64,000 nt of DNA from an uncultured Phycisphaerales bacterium (GCA_903871935.1 CAIQIQ010000151.1:27088-91087), one strand, 5' to 3'. Shown: positions 16,999-26,378, counted from the stretch's first letter. A program made the numbers and translations. Notes: generated by a model not told the origin, from the letters alone.

Positions 16999-18474
16999 TC
17001 AGTATCCGTCACCGCTGATGTTGTTGACCAGGAACGTCGTGAACTGCCACTTGTCCTCGACCGGCGGCTTGCGCACCCCCCACTTCGCGTAGAGGTGGCT
17101 CCAGTTCTTAAGCGGGTCCCAGTCCACGGCTTCATTAAGCATGGGACCGAGGTACGCGTTGGCGTGCTTGAGGATTTCCTCGTGCGGCAGTTGGTCCGGC
17201 AGCAGGACACCCTCATTCGGATGGTCGATCATCCACAGCGTGGCAGCCATGACCGAGGCGGCCACCTGCAGCGTTGTGGCGTTCTGCCCGGGCACCAGTT
17301 TGCGTGCTTCTTCAATGCTCAAAAGGGAACCGATCCACCAACTGTTGTAGTCATGGCCCATCAGCAGGCAGCCCAGTTCATCGCCGCCAGCGATGATGTC
17401 GTTGCCCATGATGCGCAGCTTGGGCTGCAGTTCGTAGCTGCGCGTCTGCAGTTCAGTCAGGCTGGCAATCGCTGAGTCGCATGGCATATAGGCATAGTGA
17501 ACGGTCGGCCGGTAGATGGCGTTGCCATGCTTCGTGACCGTCAGGAATTCGGAGATGGAGAAGGCTTCGCCATGGCGGATGACCATGCCGACGATCTCGC
17601 CGCAAGGTACCCATGAGCGCACCCAGGTGCGGCAGCCCATCTGCGCCAGACAGATCTGGTTCATCGGGCCTTTGCTGTGCGAGCATGCCCGCGGCGGCAT
17701 GATGCGTTCATGCGTGCCCCAGCCCATTTCGGCCGGTGCGAGTCCTTCCTCACGAAAGCCCTCGATGGACCAGGTATTCACGAATTCGTCAATCTGTTTT
17801 GGCTGGTTGGTGATTTGCGTATCGCGCTCGGAGATGTGAATGACTTTCACCTCTAGGTCCATCGCCAGCTTGTTGTAGGCCTTACTCTTCAGGGCATCGG
17901 TGATGGTGTCGCGGCGGTGCGATGGCGTCGTGTAATCAGAGAGCCACTGCTTGGCCATGGTCTCCAGTGCCACCTTCGTGAAGTGCTGGACCAGGCCGGG
18001 ATTTGCGCCGTGATCGAGAATGGCGGTAGGGCCATTTTTGGCTGGCCACCTGCTCATGCGTTTGCGCAAGGCGAGGTGGCGGACGTAGAGGGTGCGTTCC
18101 TGGGGAGTCTTGTCCTGGGCGCCTTCATAGGGATCCCAGACCTCGATTGAGGTGTTGACATAGAGCACATTGTTGTCGTGGCACCATGCGATCAGTTCGC
18201 CGCAGTCGATGTTCCACGCGAGATCGACGATCATGTCGCCAGGGCCAACGTATCTGGCGAGTTGCTCTTCGAGCGTGTCGCGCTCAATCTTCTCCTGCAC
18301 GAAGTTCGCACCGCGGGCGATGACATCCTTTGCCGCTTCGCTGGTTTCCGGGTTAAAGTCGAGAACCGTCACGTTCTTCGGGTCGATCTCGATGTGCTTG
18401 AACAACAATGGAATCGTGCAGCGCGAGACAGCACCCAGACCGATGACGAGGATCTTCCCTGCAAATTTTGCCAT
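16999..18474 (-). CDS. hss: Homospermidine synthase
   Basis: Makes sym-homospermidine from two putrescines (or putrescine plus spermidine) with NAD as internal redox cofactor; cytoplasmic. The 491-residue protein belongs to the saccharopine-dehydrogenase-like bacterial HSS family. It has the Rossmann start ILVIGLGAVSRCTIPLL, DLAWNIDCGELIAWC, NTSIEVWDPYEG and ILDHGANPGLVQHFTK, all characteristic. GAGGCGG lies upstream of the ATG at 18474. It is the last intact gene of a minus-strand group with the 191-aa protein, the TatD-like hydrolase and the small protein. Its presence suggests homospermidine is used as a polyamine in this organism. Confidence 0.92.
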   Translation of the reverse strand: MAKFAGKILVIGLGAVSRCTIPLLFKHIEIDPKNVTVLDFNPETSEAAKDVIARGANFVQEKIERDTLEEQLARYVGPGDMIVDLAWNIDCGELIAWCHDNNVLYVNTSIEVWDPYEGAQDKTPQERTLYVRHLALRKRMSRWPAKNGPTAILDHGANPGLVQHFTKVALETMAKQWLSDYTTPSHRRDTITDALKSKAYNKLAMDLEVKVIHISERDTQITNQPKQIDEFVNTWSIEGFREEGLAPAEMGWGTHERIMPPRACSHSKGPMNQICLAQMGCRTWVRSWVPCGEIVGMVIRHGEAFSISEFLTVTKHGNAIYRPTVHYAYMPCDSAIASLTELQTRSYELQPKLRIMGNDIIAGGDELGCLLMGHDYNSWWIGSLLSIEEARKLVPGQNATTLQVAASVMAATLWMIDHPNEGVLLPDQLPHEEILKHANAYLGPMLNEAVDWDPLKNWSHLYAKWGVRKPPVEDKWQFTTFLVNNISGDGY

Positions 18475-18581
18475 GATCAGTTACCGCCTCTGCAATGAAG
18501 CCACCCAAGGGCATACAGCCGGTGAGAATGTAGGTCATCGATCCCTAAAATCAACCCCGCACGACCCGCTTTGTGTGTACC

Positions 18582-19157
18582 CTAAGGCTTGTTCGGCAGG
18601 GGCGAGATGGAGTCAGGTGCAGGAGGAGTCTGCCCGCTGTCTGAAGTGACCGAGGAAAGCATGTCACTGGCCACGGCATCCCAGAAATCCTCGTCGGTTT
18701 CTTCGCGAGCGACCGCTCGCTTCGTGATCACGGGGGGAATTACTGCCTCAGGGGCGCGCAGGATCTGCACCGGCTGGTCTTTGGCGTGGAGCTCGGCGAT
18801 GTGCTGATCGTACTTCTTTTTCAGGTTGAGGACGGTCTCCCAGCCGTACCAGAACGCGCAGCGGATCGGACCATCGATGGAGAAGGCCAATTCATCCGCT
18901 TGATCGCGATCAGTTACGTCGAATCCGAGTATCCGGCCTTCGCTCTCAATCAGGAGATTCAAACGGTAGTCCCAAGGGGCAAAGGCCGCGTGTTGTTCCA
19001 GGCGATGGCGGTGCGCCTGCAGAAACTCGACGTAGCCCGCGTACTCATGAGCATCCACCAGGTATGCGACCAGGCGTGGTTCGGTAATGGCCATCAATCT
19101 GCCGAGCTCCGCGGCTTTACCCAGCGTGTAGCTAGTAGGTTGGCGCATGGAGCGCAT
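18582..19157 (-). CDS. Hypothetical protein, 191 residues, upstream of hss
   Basis: The start is set at the ATG at 19157 because GGAGGGTGGAG precedes it; a TTG extension to 19184 is unlikely. The N-terminal 100 residues look like a compact alpha/beta domain (LGKAAELGRLMAITEPRLV, YVEFLQAHRHRLEQHAAF, YRLNLLIESEGRILGFDVT). The C terminus is Pro/Ser/Thr-rich and disordered. There is no signal or membrane segment. I do not recognise the family. Its position suggests a link to the hss/TatD group, but the gaps on both sides (about 107 and 183 bases) mean co-transcription is not certain. Confidence 0.65.
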   Translation of the reverse strand: MRSMRQPTSYTLGKAAELGRLMAITEPRLVAYLVDAHEYAGYVEFLQAHRHRLEQHAAFAPWDYRLNLLIESEGRILGFDVTDRDQADELAFSIDGPIRCAFWYGWETVLNLKKKYDQHIAELHAKDQPVQILRAPEAVIPPVITKRAVAREETDEDFWDAVASDMLSSVTSDSGQTPPAPDSISPLPNKP

Positions 19158-19340
19158 TGACTCCACCCTCCTGCAATCGGCCAATGCCCACGATCTCCTG
19201 CATACAACGGCTCCGGACAGGCCCTCATCCCGTGATCCAGAGCAGCTTGAGATGATTCGGTAATGCTAATCACATACGGCCTTAGCTTCAAGTCAGTGAA
19301 TGCTTGTTAACAAGGGGTGCCGTAGTCGGTCTGGCGCACA

Positions 19341-20159
19341 CTAACCGATGGCATTGGGCTTCAGCTTGAACCGGGGGTTCTGGCCCATGAAACGGCAGGG
19401 GTTGTTGTAGAAGACGTCGAGGGTCTCCTGCTGCGAATGACCGCGACGGAGGAACTCCAGCATGGTGTCGAGCAGAAGCGATGGATGGCTTTTGCCCCAG
19501 TCGGCCGCCGAGTTGACACAGATGCGGTGCGTGCCGTGAGTTTCAAGGATGTCAGCGGCACGCAGCGGAGTGCATTTGGTTACCGGGTACACCGTAAGTC
19601 CCGCCCAGAAGCCGGCATCGCGCACCAGCCCAATGGTGTGTTCCTCGCAATGGTCGATCAGCACACGATCCGGGTTGATCCGTTTATCGCTCTTGAGTAC
19701 CTCGATGATCATCTTTGTCCCCTTGAACTTATCGACGAGGTGGGGGGTGTGGATCAGGATAAGCTGGTCGTGCCGTATCGCGAGGTCCACGTGCTCCTGG
19801 AAGATTGCCAGTTCGTTCCGGGTGTTCTTGTTCAGACCGATCTCGCCGATTCCCAGGACGTTGGCGGCCGTGAGAAACTCGGGGATCAGTTTCATCACCT
19901 CGCGCGCCAGATGCAGGTCTTCGGCCTCCTTGGGATTTATGCATAGCCAGGTGTAATGCTGGATGCCGTATTGGGCGGCACGGCGGGGCTCAAAGTCCGT
20001 GAGTTGGTGGAAATAGCTGCGGAAGGCATCGGCCGAACAGCGATCGAAGCCGGCCCAGAATGCCGGTTCGGAAACGGCGACGATGCCCGCGCGTGCGAGG
20101 TACTCATAGTCATCAATGGTGCGTGACACCATGTGGATATGCGGCTCAATCAGTTGCAT
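19341..20159 (-). CDS. TatD-family metal-dependent hydrolase
   Basis: A 272-residue amidohydrolase-fold protein from the ATG at 20159 (MQLIEPHIHM). Metal-binding landmarks are EPHIHM, GIGEIGLNK, LILIHTPH, VLIDHCEEHT and CVNSAADWG. The phrases HIHMVSRTIDDYEYL and AVSEPAFWAG recall the TatD-like branch found in ebo-type metabolite-traffic clusters, but no other ebo gene is identified here, so this is only a hint. TatD proteins are DNases or hydrolases of small substrates. It starts 10 bases after the stop of the small upstream gene, which indicates one operon. Confidence 0.85.
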   Translation of the reverse strand: MQLIEPHIHMVSRTIDDYEYLARAGIVAVSEPAFWAGFDRCSADAFRSYFHQLTDFEPRRAAQYGIQHYTWLCINPKEAEDLHLAREVMKLIPEFLTAANVLGIGEIGLNKNTRNELAIFQEHVDLAIRHDQLILIHTPHLVDKFKGTKMIIEVLKSDKRINPDRVLIDHCEEHTIGLVRDAGFWAGLTVYPVTKCTPLRAADILETHGTHRICVNSAADWGKSHPSLLLDTMLEFLRRGHSQQETLDVFYNNPCRFMGQNPRFKLKPNAIG

Positions 20160-20169
20160 GGTCCGACTT

Positions 20170-20406
20170 CTATTTCTGGTAAGGGGTCTTGTCACTCATC
20201 GTCTCAAGAACGCGGCGAGCCTTGTCGGCCTGGGCATCAAGGACGATATCAATGGCCTGCCGCAACTGCGCCAGACGCGGGTCGACGCTGATGGCGCCCA
20301 GGCCGCCGGGCGACCGGGCCAGGCGGTCGAAATCGGCCGCCAGAGAAAGACAGCGTTCCCGCATCTGCAGGAACTGATCGGAAAAGACATCAACGGATGA
20401 CTTCAT
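20170..20406 (-). CDS. Small hypothetical protein preceding the TatD-like gene
   Basis: A 78-residue protein from the ATG at 20406 (MKSSVDVFSDQFLQMRE); ATGs at 20415 and 20427 are alternatives. It is largely helical and charged (ERCLSLAADFDRLAR, DPRLAQLRQAIDIVLD, QADKARRVLETMS), soluble, with no cysteines except Cys19. I do not recognise it. Tight spacing to the TatD-like start (10 bases) argues that it is a real, co-expressed gene. Confidence 0.6.
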   Translation of the reverse strand: MKSSVDVFSDQFLQMRERCLSLAADFDRLARSPGGLGAISVDPRLAQLRQAIDIVLDAQADKARRVLETMSDKTPYQK

Positions 20407-20544
20407 GGCCGCCATTGTACGAACCATCGCGATAGAAGGCACCTTTTCGCCGGCCCGGCGAAACGCTACATTAGGCGCGGTCTGAAAACCCAATGGCCGT
20501 CGTGGGGCGGTTGGATTTTCAGACCGAGCCCAGCACGACACAAC

Positions 20545-20820
20545 ATGGCAACACACAGATCAACATGTTTCTTCAGCGGGAATGTGCAGGGGGTTGGGTT
20601 TCGCTATACGGCCATGAACATTGCCCAGAGTTACGATGTGGTTGGGTATGTGCGTAACGTGTCTGATGGCCGGGTGGAACTGGTGATCGAAGGCAGCGAA
20701 GCCGACTGTCAGGGCCTGGTAAGCGAAGTTAAGCAGCACATGGGCGACTTCATCAGCGATGTCCAGATCACTGAGTCCCTCGCGACGGGGGAGTTCTCTC
20801 GGTTTTCCATCCGGCATTGA
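20545..20820 (+). CDS. acyP: Acylphosphatase
   Basis: Hydrolyses acyl phosphates in the cytoplasm. The 91-residue length is standard. The active-site segment VQGVGFRYTA supplies the catalytic Arg and GYVRNVSDGRVELVIEG the catalytic Asn; the C terminus FSRFSIRH fits the family. It is divergent from the 20170-20406 gene and followed 92 bases later by the URO-D-like gene. Confidence 0.95.
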   Translation: MATHRSTCFFSGNVQGVGFRYTAMNIAQSYDVVGYVRNVSDGRVELVIEGSEADCQGLVSEVKQHMGDFISDVQITESLATGEFSRFSIRH

Positions 20821-20829
20821 GGAAGAGCG

Positions 20830-20912
20830 GAAAAGCGGAGAGGGAGAGTGGGAGAGGGCCGGAGAGCGAGAGGATTGGGGTTGCAGGCTTCAAGCCTGCC
20901 CCACGAGGGGAT
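20830..20912 (+). repeat. Purine-rich spacer with a 17-bp perfect palindrome
   Basis: Bases 20822-20878 are almost only A and G on the plus strand (GGAGAGGGAGAG-like). They are followed by GCAGGCTTCAAGCCTGC at 20883-20899 (8-bp arms around one base) and the ribosome-binding GAGGGG before the next start. The purine tract resembles the one at 63413-63500. Confidence 0.55.
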
Positions 20913-21986
20913 ATGATGACGCGGGAGATGAGACATTGTTTGCCCAAGTCGGAAATCATCAAGGCGATTGAACACAAGCGGCCATCGCGGGTGCCGATGA
21001 TCTTTCATCACTACACGCCGTTGAGGCTCTACCAGAATCGGCAGGAGGAGTTTCGGCAATTGCTTCGCGAGTATCCCACCGATGTTTACTTCCACATTGC
21101 GAGCATGCCGCCGGTGTGGGAGGAGACGTGGGGGATTCCTGGGTATTCATGGATGCGCCGGCCGGCCCCGGCGAAGACCAGCGACCAGAGCGTGGGGCTG
21201 GATGCGGAAGTGGCGATAGAGGATTGGTCGCAGTTGGATGAGGTTCTGGAGCGGCTGCCGGATCCGATGGCGCATAAGGAGTTCGTCCGTTGCGAGGAAG
21301 ACCCGTATGAGATCGGGGACCGATATACCTGCCTGCACTGGTGGAATTGCCTGTTCGAACGGGCGTGGAAACTTCGGGGTATGGAAAATCTATTGATGGA
21401 TTTTCACTTGTATCCGAACGAGGTGCATCGGCTGCTGGATGCCATCACGGATTTCAATTGCCAGATGATCCGCCGGGCAGCGCGGGAGGTAAAGCCCGAT
21501 GGGGTGTGGGTGACGGATGATATCGGGATGCAGGATCGGCCGTTCTTCATGCCGGAGACGTTTCGCACGTTCTTCAAGCCGTATTATGCCAGGATGTTCA
21601 AGACAGCCCACGACTGTGGCATGCACTTCTGGCTGCATAGCTGCGGTTGCATTACACCTTTCATCGAGGACCTGATCGAGATAGGGCTGGATGTGCTGCA
21701 CCCGCTGCAGAAATACACGATGGACGAGCGGGAGATTGCCGCCAGGCACGGCGGGCGGCTGTGCTTCTGGGCGGGAATGGATTGCCAGCAGATATTGCCT
21801 CGCGGGACGCAGGAAGATGTGCGCAAGGAGATCCGCTTTCTCGTGGATACGTTCGATCGCCCGGAGGGTGGCTGCATGCTGGCGCTGGGGAATGTGGCGA
21901 CGGATGATGTACCCTTGGAGAATCTGCGGGCTATGTTCGATGAGGCGTATAGCTATGGGTTGAGGCATAGGCAGCATCGGGCGTGA
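20913..21986 (+). CDS. Uroporphyrinogen decarboxylase (URO-D) family protein
   Basis: A 357-residue protein from the ATG at 20913, with GAGGGG just upstream. It has a URO-D-like TIM-barrel layout: EIIKAIEHKRPSRVPM at the N terminus, VWVTDDIGMQDRPFF, CGMHFWLHSCGCITPFIEDLIEIGLDVLHPLQ, and LALGNVATDDVPLENLRAMF. The His-x-Cys-Gly-Cys region is typical of the methyltransferase-like branch (MtaA/MtbA-related) rather than of true heme enzymes. Many planctomycetes have large numbers of such paralogues of unknown role. It ends three bases before the sulfatase start, so the two genes are almost certainly co-transcribed. Confidence 0.85.
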   Translation: MMTREMRHCLPKSEIIKAIEHKRPSRVPMIFHHYTPLRLYQNRQEEFRQLLREYPTDVYFHIASMPPVWEETWGIPGYSWMRRPAPAKTSDQSVGLDAEVAIEDWSQLDEVLERLPDPMAHKEFVRCEEDPYEIGDRYTCLHWWNCLFERAWKLRGMENLLMDFHLYPNEVHRLLDAITDFNCQMIRRAAREVKPDGVWVTDDIGMQDRPFFMPETFRTFFKPYYARMFKTAHDCGMHFWLHSCGCITPFIEDLIEIGLDVLHPLQKYTMDEREIAARHGGRLCFWAGMDCQQILPRGTQEDVRKEIRFLVDTFDRPEGGCMLALGNVATDDVPLENLRAMFDEAYSYGLRHRQHRA

Positions 21987-21989
21987 ATC

Positions 21990-23399
21990 ATGGCGAGGCA
22001 AGAACAGTCGGATGGTCGGCCGAACATTGTGTTCATCCTCATGGATGACATGGGGTGGCGGGATCTGTCCTGCTATGGGAGCACATTCTATGAGACGCCG
22101 AACATTGATCGGCTGGCACATGAGGGGTTGAGGTTCACGGATGCGTATGCGGCGTGTCCGGTGTGTTCGCCAACTCGGGCGAGCATTATGTCGGGGAAGT
22201 ATCCGGCGACGGTGGGAGTGACGGACTGGATTGACCATGGCGATTTCCATCCATGTCGCGGGAAGCTGATCGATGTGCCGTATGTGAAGGGGCTGCCGCT
22301 GAAGGAGCTGAGCCTCGCCAGTGCGCTGCGCGAGGGTGGGTATCGGACGTGGCATGTGGGGAAGTGGCACTTGGGCCTACGGGAGATGTGGCCGGACCGG
22401 CATGGGTTTGATGTAAATGTCGGTGGCTGTCAGTTGGGCCATCCGCACCGGGGATACTTCAGCCCGTGGGGCATACCGACGCTGGCTGATGGGCCGGAGG
22501 GGGAGTACCTGACAGATCGACTGACCGATGAGGCGATTGGGTTGATTGAGCGGAGCGATGGCCGACCGTTTTACCTGAACCTTTGGCATTATGCGGTGCA
22601 CACACCGATCCAGTCGCCGCCGGCTCTGGTGGAGAAGTATCGCAGGAAGGCGGCGGCGCTGGGGTTGGACAAGCAGAAGGCGATTATAGAGGGGGAGCAC
22701 TTCCCGACCGAGCAGAAACGGCACCTGCGCGTGCAGCGGCGGGTGATCCAGTCGGACCCGGCGTATGCGGCGATGGTGGGAAACCTGGATACGAATATCG
22801 GCCGGCTGCTGCAGGCGTTGGAGCGGACGGGGAAGTCGGCAAATACGATCGTGATCTTCACGAGCGACAACGGCGGTCTGGCGACGTCGGAGGGTTCGCC
22901 GACGAGCAACCGTCCACTGGCCGAGGGGAAGGGGTGGATGTATGAGGGCGGGACGCGGGAGCCGCTGATCATCCGGTGGCCGGGAGTGGTGAAGGCGGGG
23001 AGCGTTTCGGATGCGCATGTGACGAGCCCGGATTTTTATCCGACGCTGGTGCGGGCGGCGGGGCTGAGAGCGCGGCCGGAACAACATGTGGATGGCGTGA
23101 GCTTTGAGCCGGTGCTTAGAGGGGAGGCGTTTGAGCGCGGGCCGATTTTCTGGCATTACCCACACTACGGGAACCAGGGCGGGACGCCGGGATCTTCGGT
23201 GCGCTGGGGCAGGTGGAAGTTGATCGAGTTTTTTGAGGATGGGCGGCTGGAGCTGTATGACCTGGAAAATGATCCCGGGGAACGGAGCAACGTTGCGGCG
23301 GCCGATGCGCACACGTGTCGCCGATTGCATGCGGCGCTGATTGAATGGAGGGCGAAGGTGGATGCGAAGATTCCGCAGCGGAATCCGACGTGGGCGTGA
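21990..23399 (+). CDS. Sulfatase, Cys-type, no signal peptide
   Basis: A 469-residue S1-type sulfatase. It opens with RPNIVFILMDDMGWRDLSCYGS, giving the paired Asp metal ligands. The formylglycine signature is CSPTRAS with Cys59, followed by the HVGKWHLG strand. VIFTSDNGG supplies further ligands near residue 290. It resembles choline-sulfatase/arylsulfatase A types. Unlike the four sulfatases of the 30-51 kb island it has no N-terminal signal or lipobox, so it may act in the cytoplasm. It is coupled to the preceding URO-D-like gene. Maturation would need formylglycine formation from Cys59 by the FGE at 26379 or the radical-SAM maturase at 51433. Confidence 0.93.
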   Translation: MARQEQSDGRPNIVFILMDDMGWRDLSCYGSTFYETPNIDRLAHEGLRFTDAYAACPVCSPTRASIMSGKYPATVGVTDWIDHGDFHPCRGKLIDVPYVKGLPLKELSLASALREGGYRTWHVGKWHLGLREMWPDRHGFDVNVGGCQLGHPHRGYFSPWGIPTLADGPEGEYLTDRLTDEAIGLIERSDGRPFYLNLWHYAVHTPIQSPPALVEKYRRKAAALGLDKQKAIIEGEHFPTEQKRHLRVQRRVIQSDPAYAAMVGNLDTNIGRLLQALERTGKSANTIVIFTSDNGGLATSEGSPTSNRPLAEGKGWMYEGGTREPLIIRWPGVVKAGSVSDAHVTSPDFYPTLVRAAGLRARPEQHVDGVSFEPVLRGEAFERGPIFWHYPHYGNQGGTPGSSVRWGRWKLIEFFEDGRLELYDLENDPGERSNVAAADAHTCRRLHAALIEWRAKVDAKIPQRNPTWA

Positions 23400-23579
23400 A
23401 CGACTGGCCGCGCCAGGGGGAAAGCACCGGGTGCTGAAATTCATGGGAGCAGTAGGCAACGCGAGGCAGGTTGTTAAAGTATTACCGATGTGTTCGGATC
23501 GCGCCGGTTGTATGTGGGTGCGCGAGCGTTGCTGTTTAGCTAGTGGTTCCAGTCCATCTGTTTTCAAAGCGGAGCTGTT

Positions 23580-26336
23580 ATGAAGCGTTTTCTAGCCACG
23601 TTCCTGGCATTCCTGATCGTGACTCCGATGGCCTTGGCTCAGCAGAAGGTGCGGCTGCTGTGTGGATTTGAAGACCAGCAGGAGATGGGGCTGTGGGAGG
23701 TGCAGAAGAAATCGGGATCGCTGTCCGATCAGCATGTGACGCAGGGGAAGGCGAGTCTGAAACTGGCTGGCCAGGAATACATCGTTTCGCTGAAACTGCC
23801 CGGGGATTGGTCGGGATATGACTCGCTGGACATGGATGTTTTCGTTGAGGGCGATGCGCCGGTGGCGGGATCGATGCTGATCGCGGACCAGGATTGGGAA
23901 GCGAAGGGAAAGGGGAGCTACTGGAACCGGCATAACGGCAGTTTCAATCTCAAGCCGGGGGCCAATACGGTGTCCATCCCGGTGAACGGGTTGTATCGCG
24001 GCGAGGCAGGCAGCCGGAACAACGACCTGAAGTCGAACCTGGATCCGTCGAAGATTATCCGGCTGGACTTCGGCTTCAATGGCAAGGGCACGCTTTACGT
24101 CGACAACCTGCGGCTGGTGAAGGAAGACCGGCCGGAAGGGATTCTGGCGTTTGATTTTGGGCCAGAGAGCCAGGTGGTGTTCCCGGGATTCACGGTGATT
24201 TCGGGCAAGACGATCTATGGGAAGAATGGAGTGAAGGCGGGATTGCGGTCTGATGCTTCCGCTGGCGATGACACGTTCCCGACGCGGTTGTACCAGGACT
24301 TCGTGGCGATGGACGGCAACGACTTTATGGTGGATTTGCCGGATGGGAACTATCACGTCTGGGGCATGTTCGACGATCTTGGCTACTGGGGCGGCGAGGA
24401 GGCGATGCATCGCACGCGGTCCATCGCGATCGGTGGCAAGGCCGCCTGGAGCGAAGACCGGGGCGAGGATGGACCGACCGATTATCTGTGGGCGTTCGAG
24501 AACGTGGAACCCAAACCGGGCGACAGCATGTGGGATCTGTACATGACCCACCTGTTCCGGCCGTGGAAGTTTGATGCCACGGTTACAGGGGGGAAACTCA
24601 CCCTGCACTTTGAAGCCGACGCTGGACGCGCCTGCAATGTCGCCGCCATGGTTATCTATCCCGATGCACAAAAAGCGCAGGGTGAGAAATGGGTGGCGGA
24701 GATCGAGCAGCGCAATCGCAAGGAGTTTGAGGACCGCGCCACATTCATGGGACCGGTGCAGAAAGCGCTGGATGTGCCGGCTGAGGCGAAGGCGAATGGC
24801 ACGTGGCTGGGATTCCCGGCTTTGGATCAGGAGATCACGCTCTTGGATGCTCCTGGGCCGGCGGGCAAGCTGTCGCGTGTGGCGACGCCGGGCCAGCGCG
24901 TGTCGATGACCTTTGCCGTGCGGCCGCTGCAATTGGCTGGCGAGGCGGCGGTGGCGCTGTCCTGTACTGACCTGAAAGGGCCGGGGGCGACGATTGCGAG
25001 CACGCAGGTGGATCTTCGCTACGTTCAGCATGCCACCCGGCGCGGCTTCAACAACATCGCTTATACAATCGCACCGGAGTCATTGCGCCACGTGGCGGGA
25101 TCGAAACTGGCGCTGCGGCAGGATCAGACGAGGCAATTCTGGATCACGGTACAGGTGCCGGCAGAGACCGCGCCCGGAGTCTATGCCGGTGAGGTAACGC
25201 TCAAGGCGGGGGCAGTGGAAGAGAAGCTACCATTATCTGTGGAGGTGCTGCCGTTCAAGCTGGATGAGCCGGCGTTTGCGATGGGATTTTATGGGTTTAA
25301 CGTGCCGCGCGAAGTCGAGAAGAGGTGGGGGGATCGGGCAATGCGTGACCTGCTGGCGACGCTCAAAGAGAATGGCATGAATACGTTCTCGGGCGGGCCG
25401 GAAGTGCGCTTGAGGGGATTTGATGCTGCCGGCCGGCCGCAACTGGAGTTCGCGGAGTGCGATCGGTTCTTTAAGCTTGTGCGCGAGGCGGGTATTGAAG
25501 AAGTGACCTGTTATGGCGGGCCAGGGATGGTCACCGGCTTGCATGGGCATTACCAGATCGGCGAGGAGGGACGGGCGTGGGAGAAGAAGTTGGGCAAACC
25601 CTTTGGCGAGGTATTGGCAAGCGTCTGGGCAGTGGTGCGCGATCATGCCAAGGAACAGAACTGGCCGAAGATTCTGTATAGCTTTACCGATGAGCCGCGG
25701 GTGCTGGAACAGGCGAAGACGCAGGTGGAACTGATGAAGCTTTATCGGCAGTATGCGCCGTGGGTGAATATCGGTGGGTCATACTCGGTGCAGTGGAGCA
25801 ACGATCCGCTGGAACTGGCGATCCAGGATATTTTCAAGACTCTGGAATGGTCGGCCGTGAATTCACACAAGCAGGCCGATCTGGATATGGCGAAGCAGTT
25901 GGGCAAGACGCTGTATATCTATAATCAGGGTGAGACACGCTATAGTTTCGGGCTGTATCAGTGGGCGGAGATGCAAAAGGGCGTGAAGGGACGGCTGCAG
26001 TGGCATATGCTGGCGCTGCACGGTTACCAGTTCTATGACCTGGACGGGCGGGAGCCGGACACGGCAATGATCAACTGGGGACGAAACGAGATCATTCCAA
26101 CGATCCATTTGCCCAGATGCCGCGAGGGCGCGGATGATCTTCGCTATGCCGTAACGCTGTGGAACGCCTGCGAGAAGAACAAGGATAAGCCCGAGGCGCA
26201 GGAAGCGCGGAAGTGGCTGGAGCAGATCAGCAGCCAGATACCGGTGAATGCCAACAGGCGGCCGGCCGGCGTGATGGGTGATGAGGAGTTCCGCCTGGGA
26301 TGCGCTGATCGGATGCGCAAGATCCTCGCGAAGTAG
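23580..26336 (+). CDS. Secreted glycosidase-like protein (DUF4091-type C-terminal region)
   Basis: A 918-residue exported protein with a Sec signal (MKRFLATFLAFLIVTPMALA, cut before QQK). The N-terminal 170 residues form a carbohydrate-binding-like beta domain (LLCGFEDQQEMGLWEV, GTLYVDNLRLV). The next 200 residues are beta-rich (FDFGPESQVVFPGF). From about 560 the protein looks like a TIM-barrel glycoside-hydrolase relative: FAMGFYGFNVPREV, LLATLKENGMNTFSGGPEV, ILYSFTDEPRVLEQ, GYQFYDLDGREPDTAMINWG. The pattern is typical of DUF4091/DUF6067 proteins. The acidic pair in TDEP is a candidate catalytic site. It sits downstream of the URO-D/sulfatase pair (180-base gap), which fits a shared polysaccharide substrate. 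Confidence 0.8.
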   Translation: MKRFLATFLAFLIVTPMALAQQKVRLLCGFEDQQEMGLWEVQKKSGSLSDQHVTQGKASLKLAGQEYIVSLKLPGDWSGYDSLDMDVFVEGDAPVAGSMLIADQDWEAKGKGSYWNRHNGSFNLKPGANTVSIPVNGLYRGEAGSRNNDLKSNLDPSKIIRLDFGFNGKGTLYVDNLRLVKEDRPEGILAFDFGPESQVVFPGFTVISGKTIYGKNGVKAGLRSDASAGDDTFPTRLYQDFVAMDGNDFMVDLPDGNYHVWGMFDDLGYWGGEEAMHRTRSIAIGGKAAWSEDRGEDGPTDYLWAFENVEPKPGDSMWDLYMTHLFRPWKFDATVTGGKLTLHFEADAGRACNVAAMVIYPDAQKAQGEKWVAEIEQRNRKEFEDRATFMGPVQKALDVPAEAKANGTWLGFPALDQEITLLDAPGPAGKLSRVATPGQRVSMTFAVRPLQLAGEAAVALSCTDLKGPGATIASTQVDLRYVQHATRRGFNNIAYTIAPESLRHVAGSKLALRQDQTRQFWITVQVPAETAPGVYAGEVTLKAGAVEEKLPLSVEVLPFKLDEPAFAMGFYGFNVPREVEKRWGDRAMRDLLATLKENGMNTFSGGPEVRLRGFDAAGRPQLEFAECDRFFKLVREAGIEEVTCYGGPGMVTGLHGHYQIGEEGRAWEKKLGKPFGEVLASVWAVVRDHAKEQNWPKILYSFTDEPRVLEQAKTQVELMKLYRQYAPWVNIGGSYSVQWSNDPLELAIQDIFKTLEWSAVNSHKQADLDMAKQLGKTLYIYNQGETRYSFGLYQWAEMQKGVKGRLQWHMLALHGYQFYDLDGREPDTAMINWGRNEIIPTIHLPRCREGADDLRYAVTLWNACEKNKDKPEAQEARKWLEQISSQIPVNANRRPAGVMGDEEFRLGCADRMRKILAK

Positions 26337-26378
26337 GACGATTCACTTTGTGTAGTGGCAGGCCGACGGGATGCATGA

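Noticed and set aside
23592..25031. Minus-strand open frame opposite the secreted glycosidase-like gene
   Set aside because: It is rich in Arg/His/Gln from complementary codons and has no homology-like features; the plus strand has a signal peptide and ordered domains.
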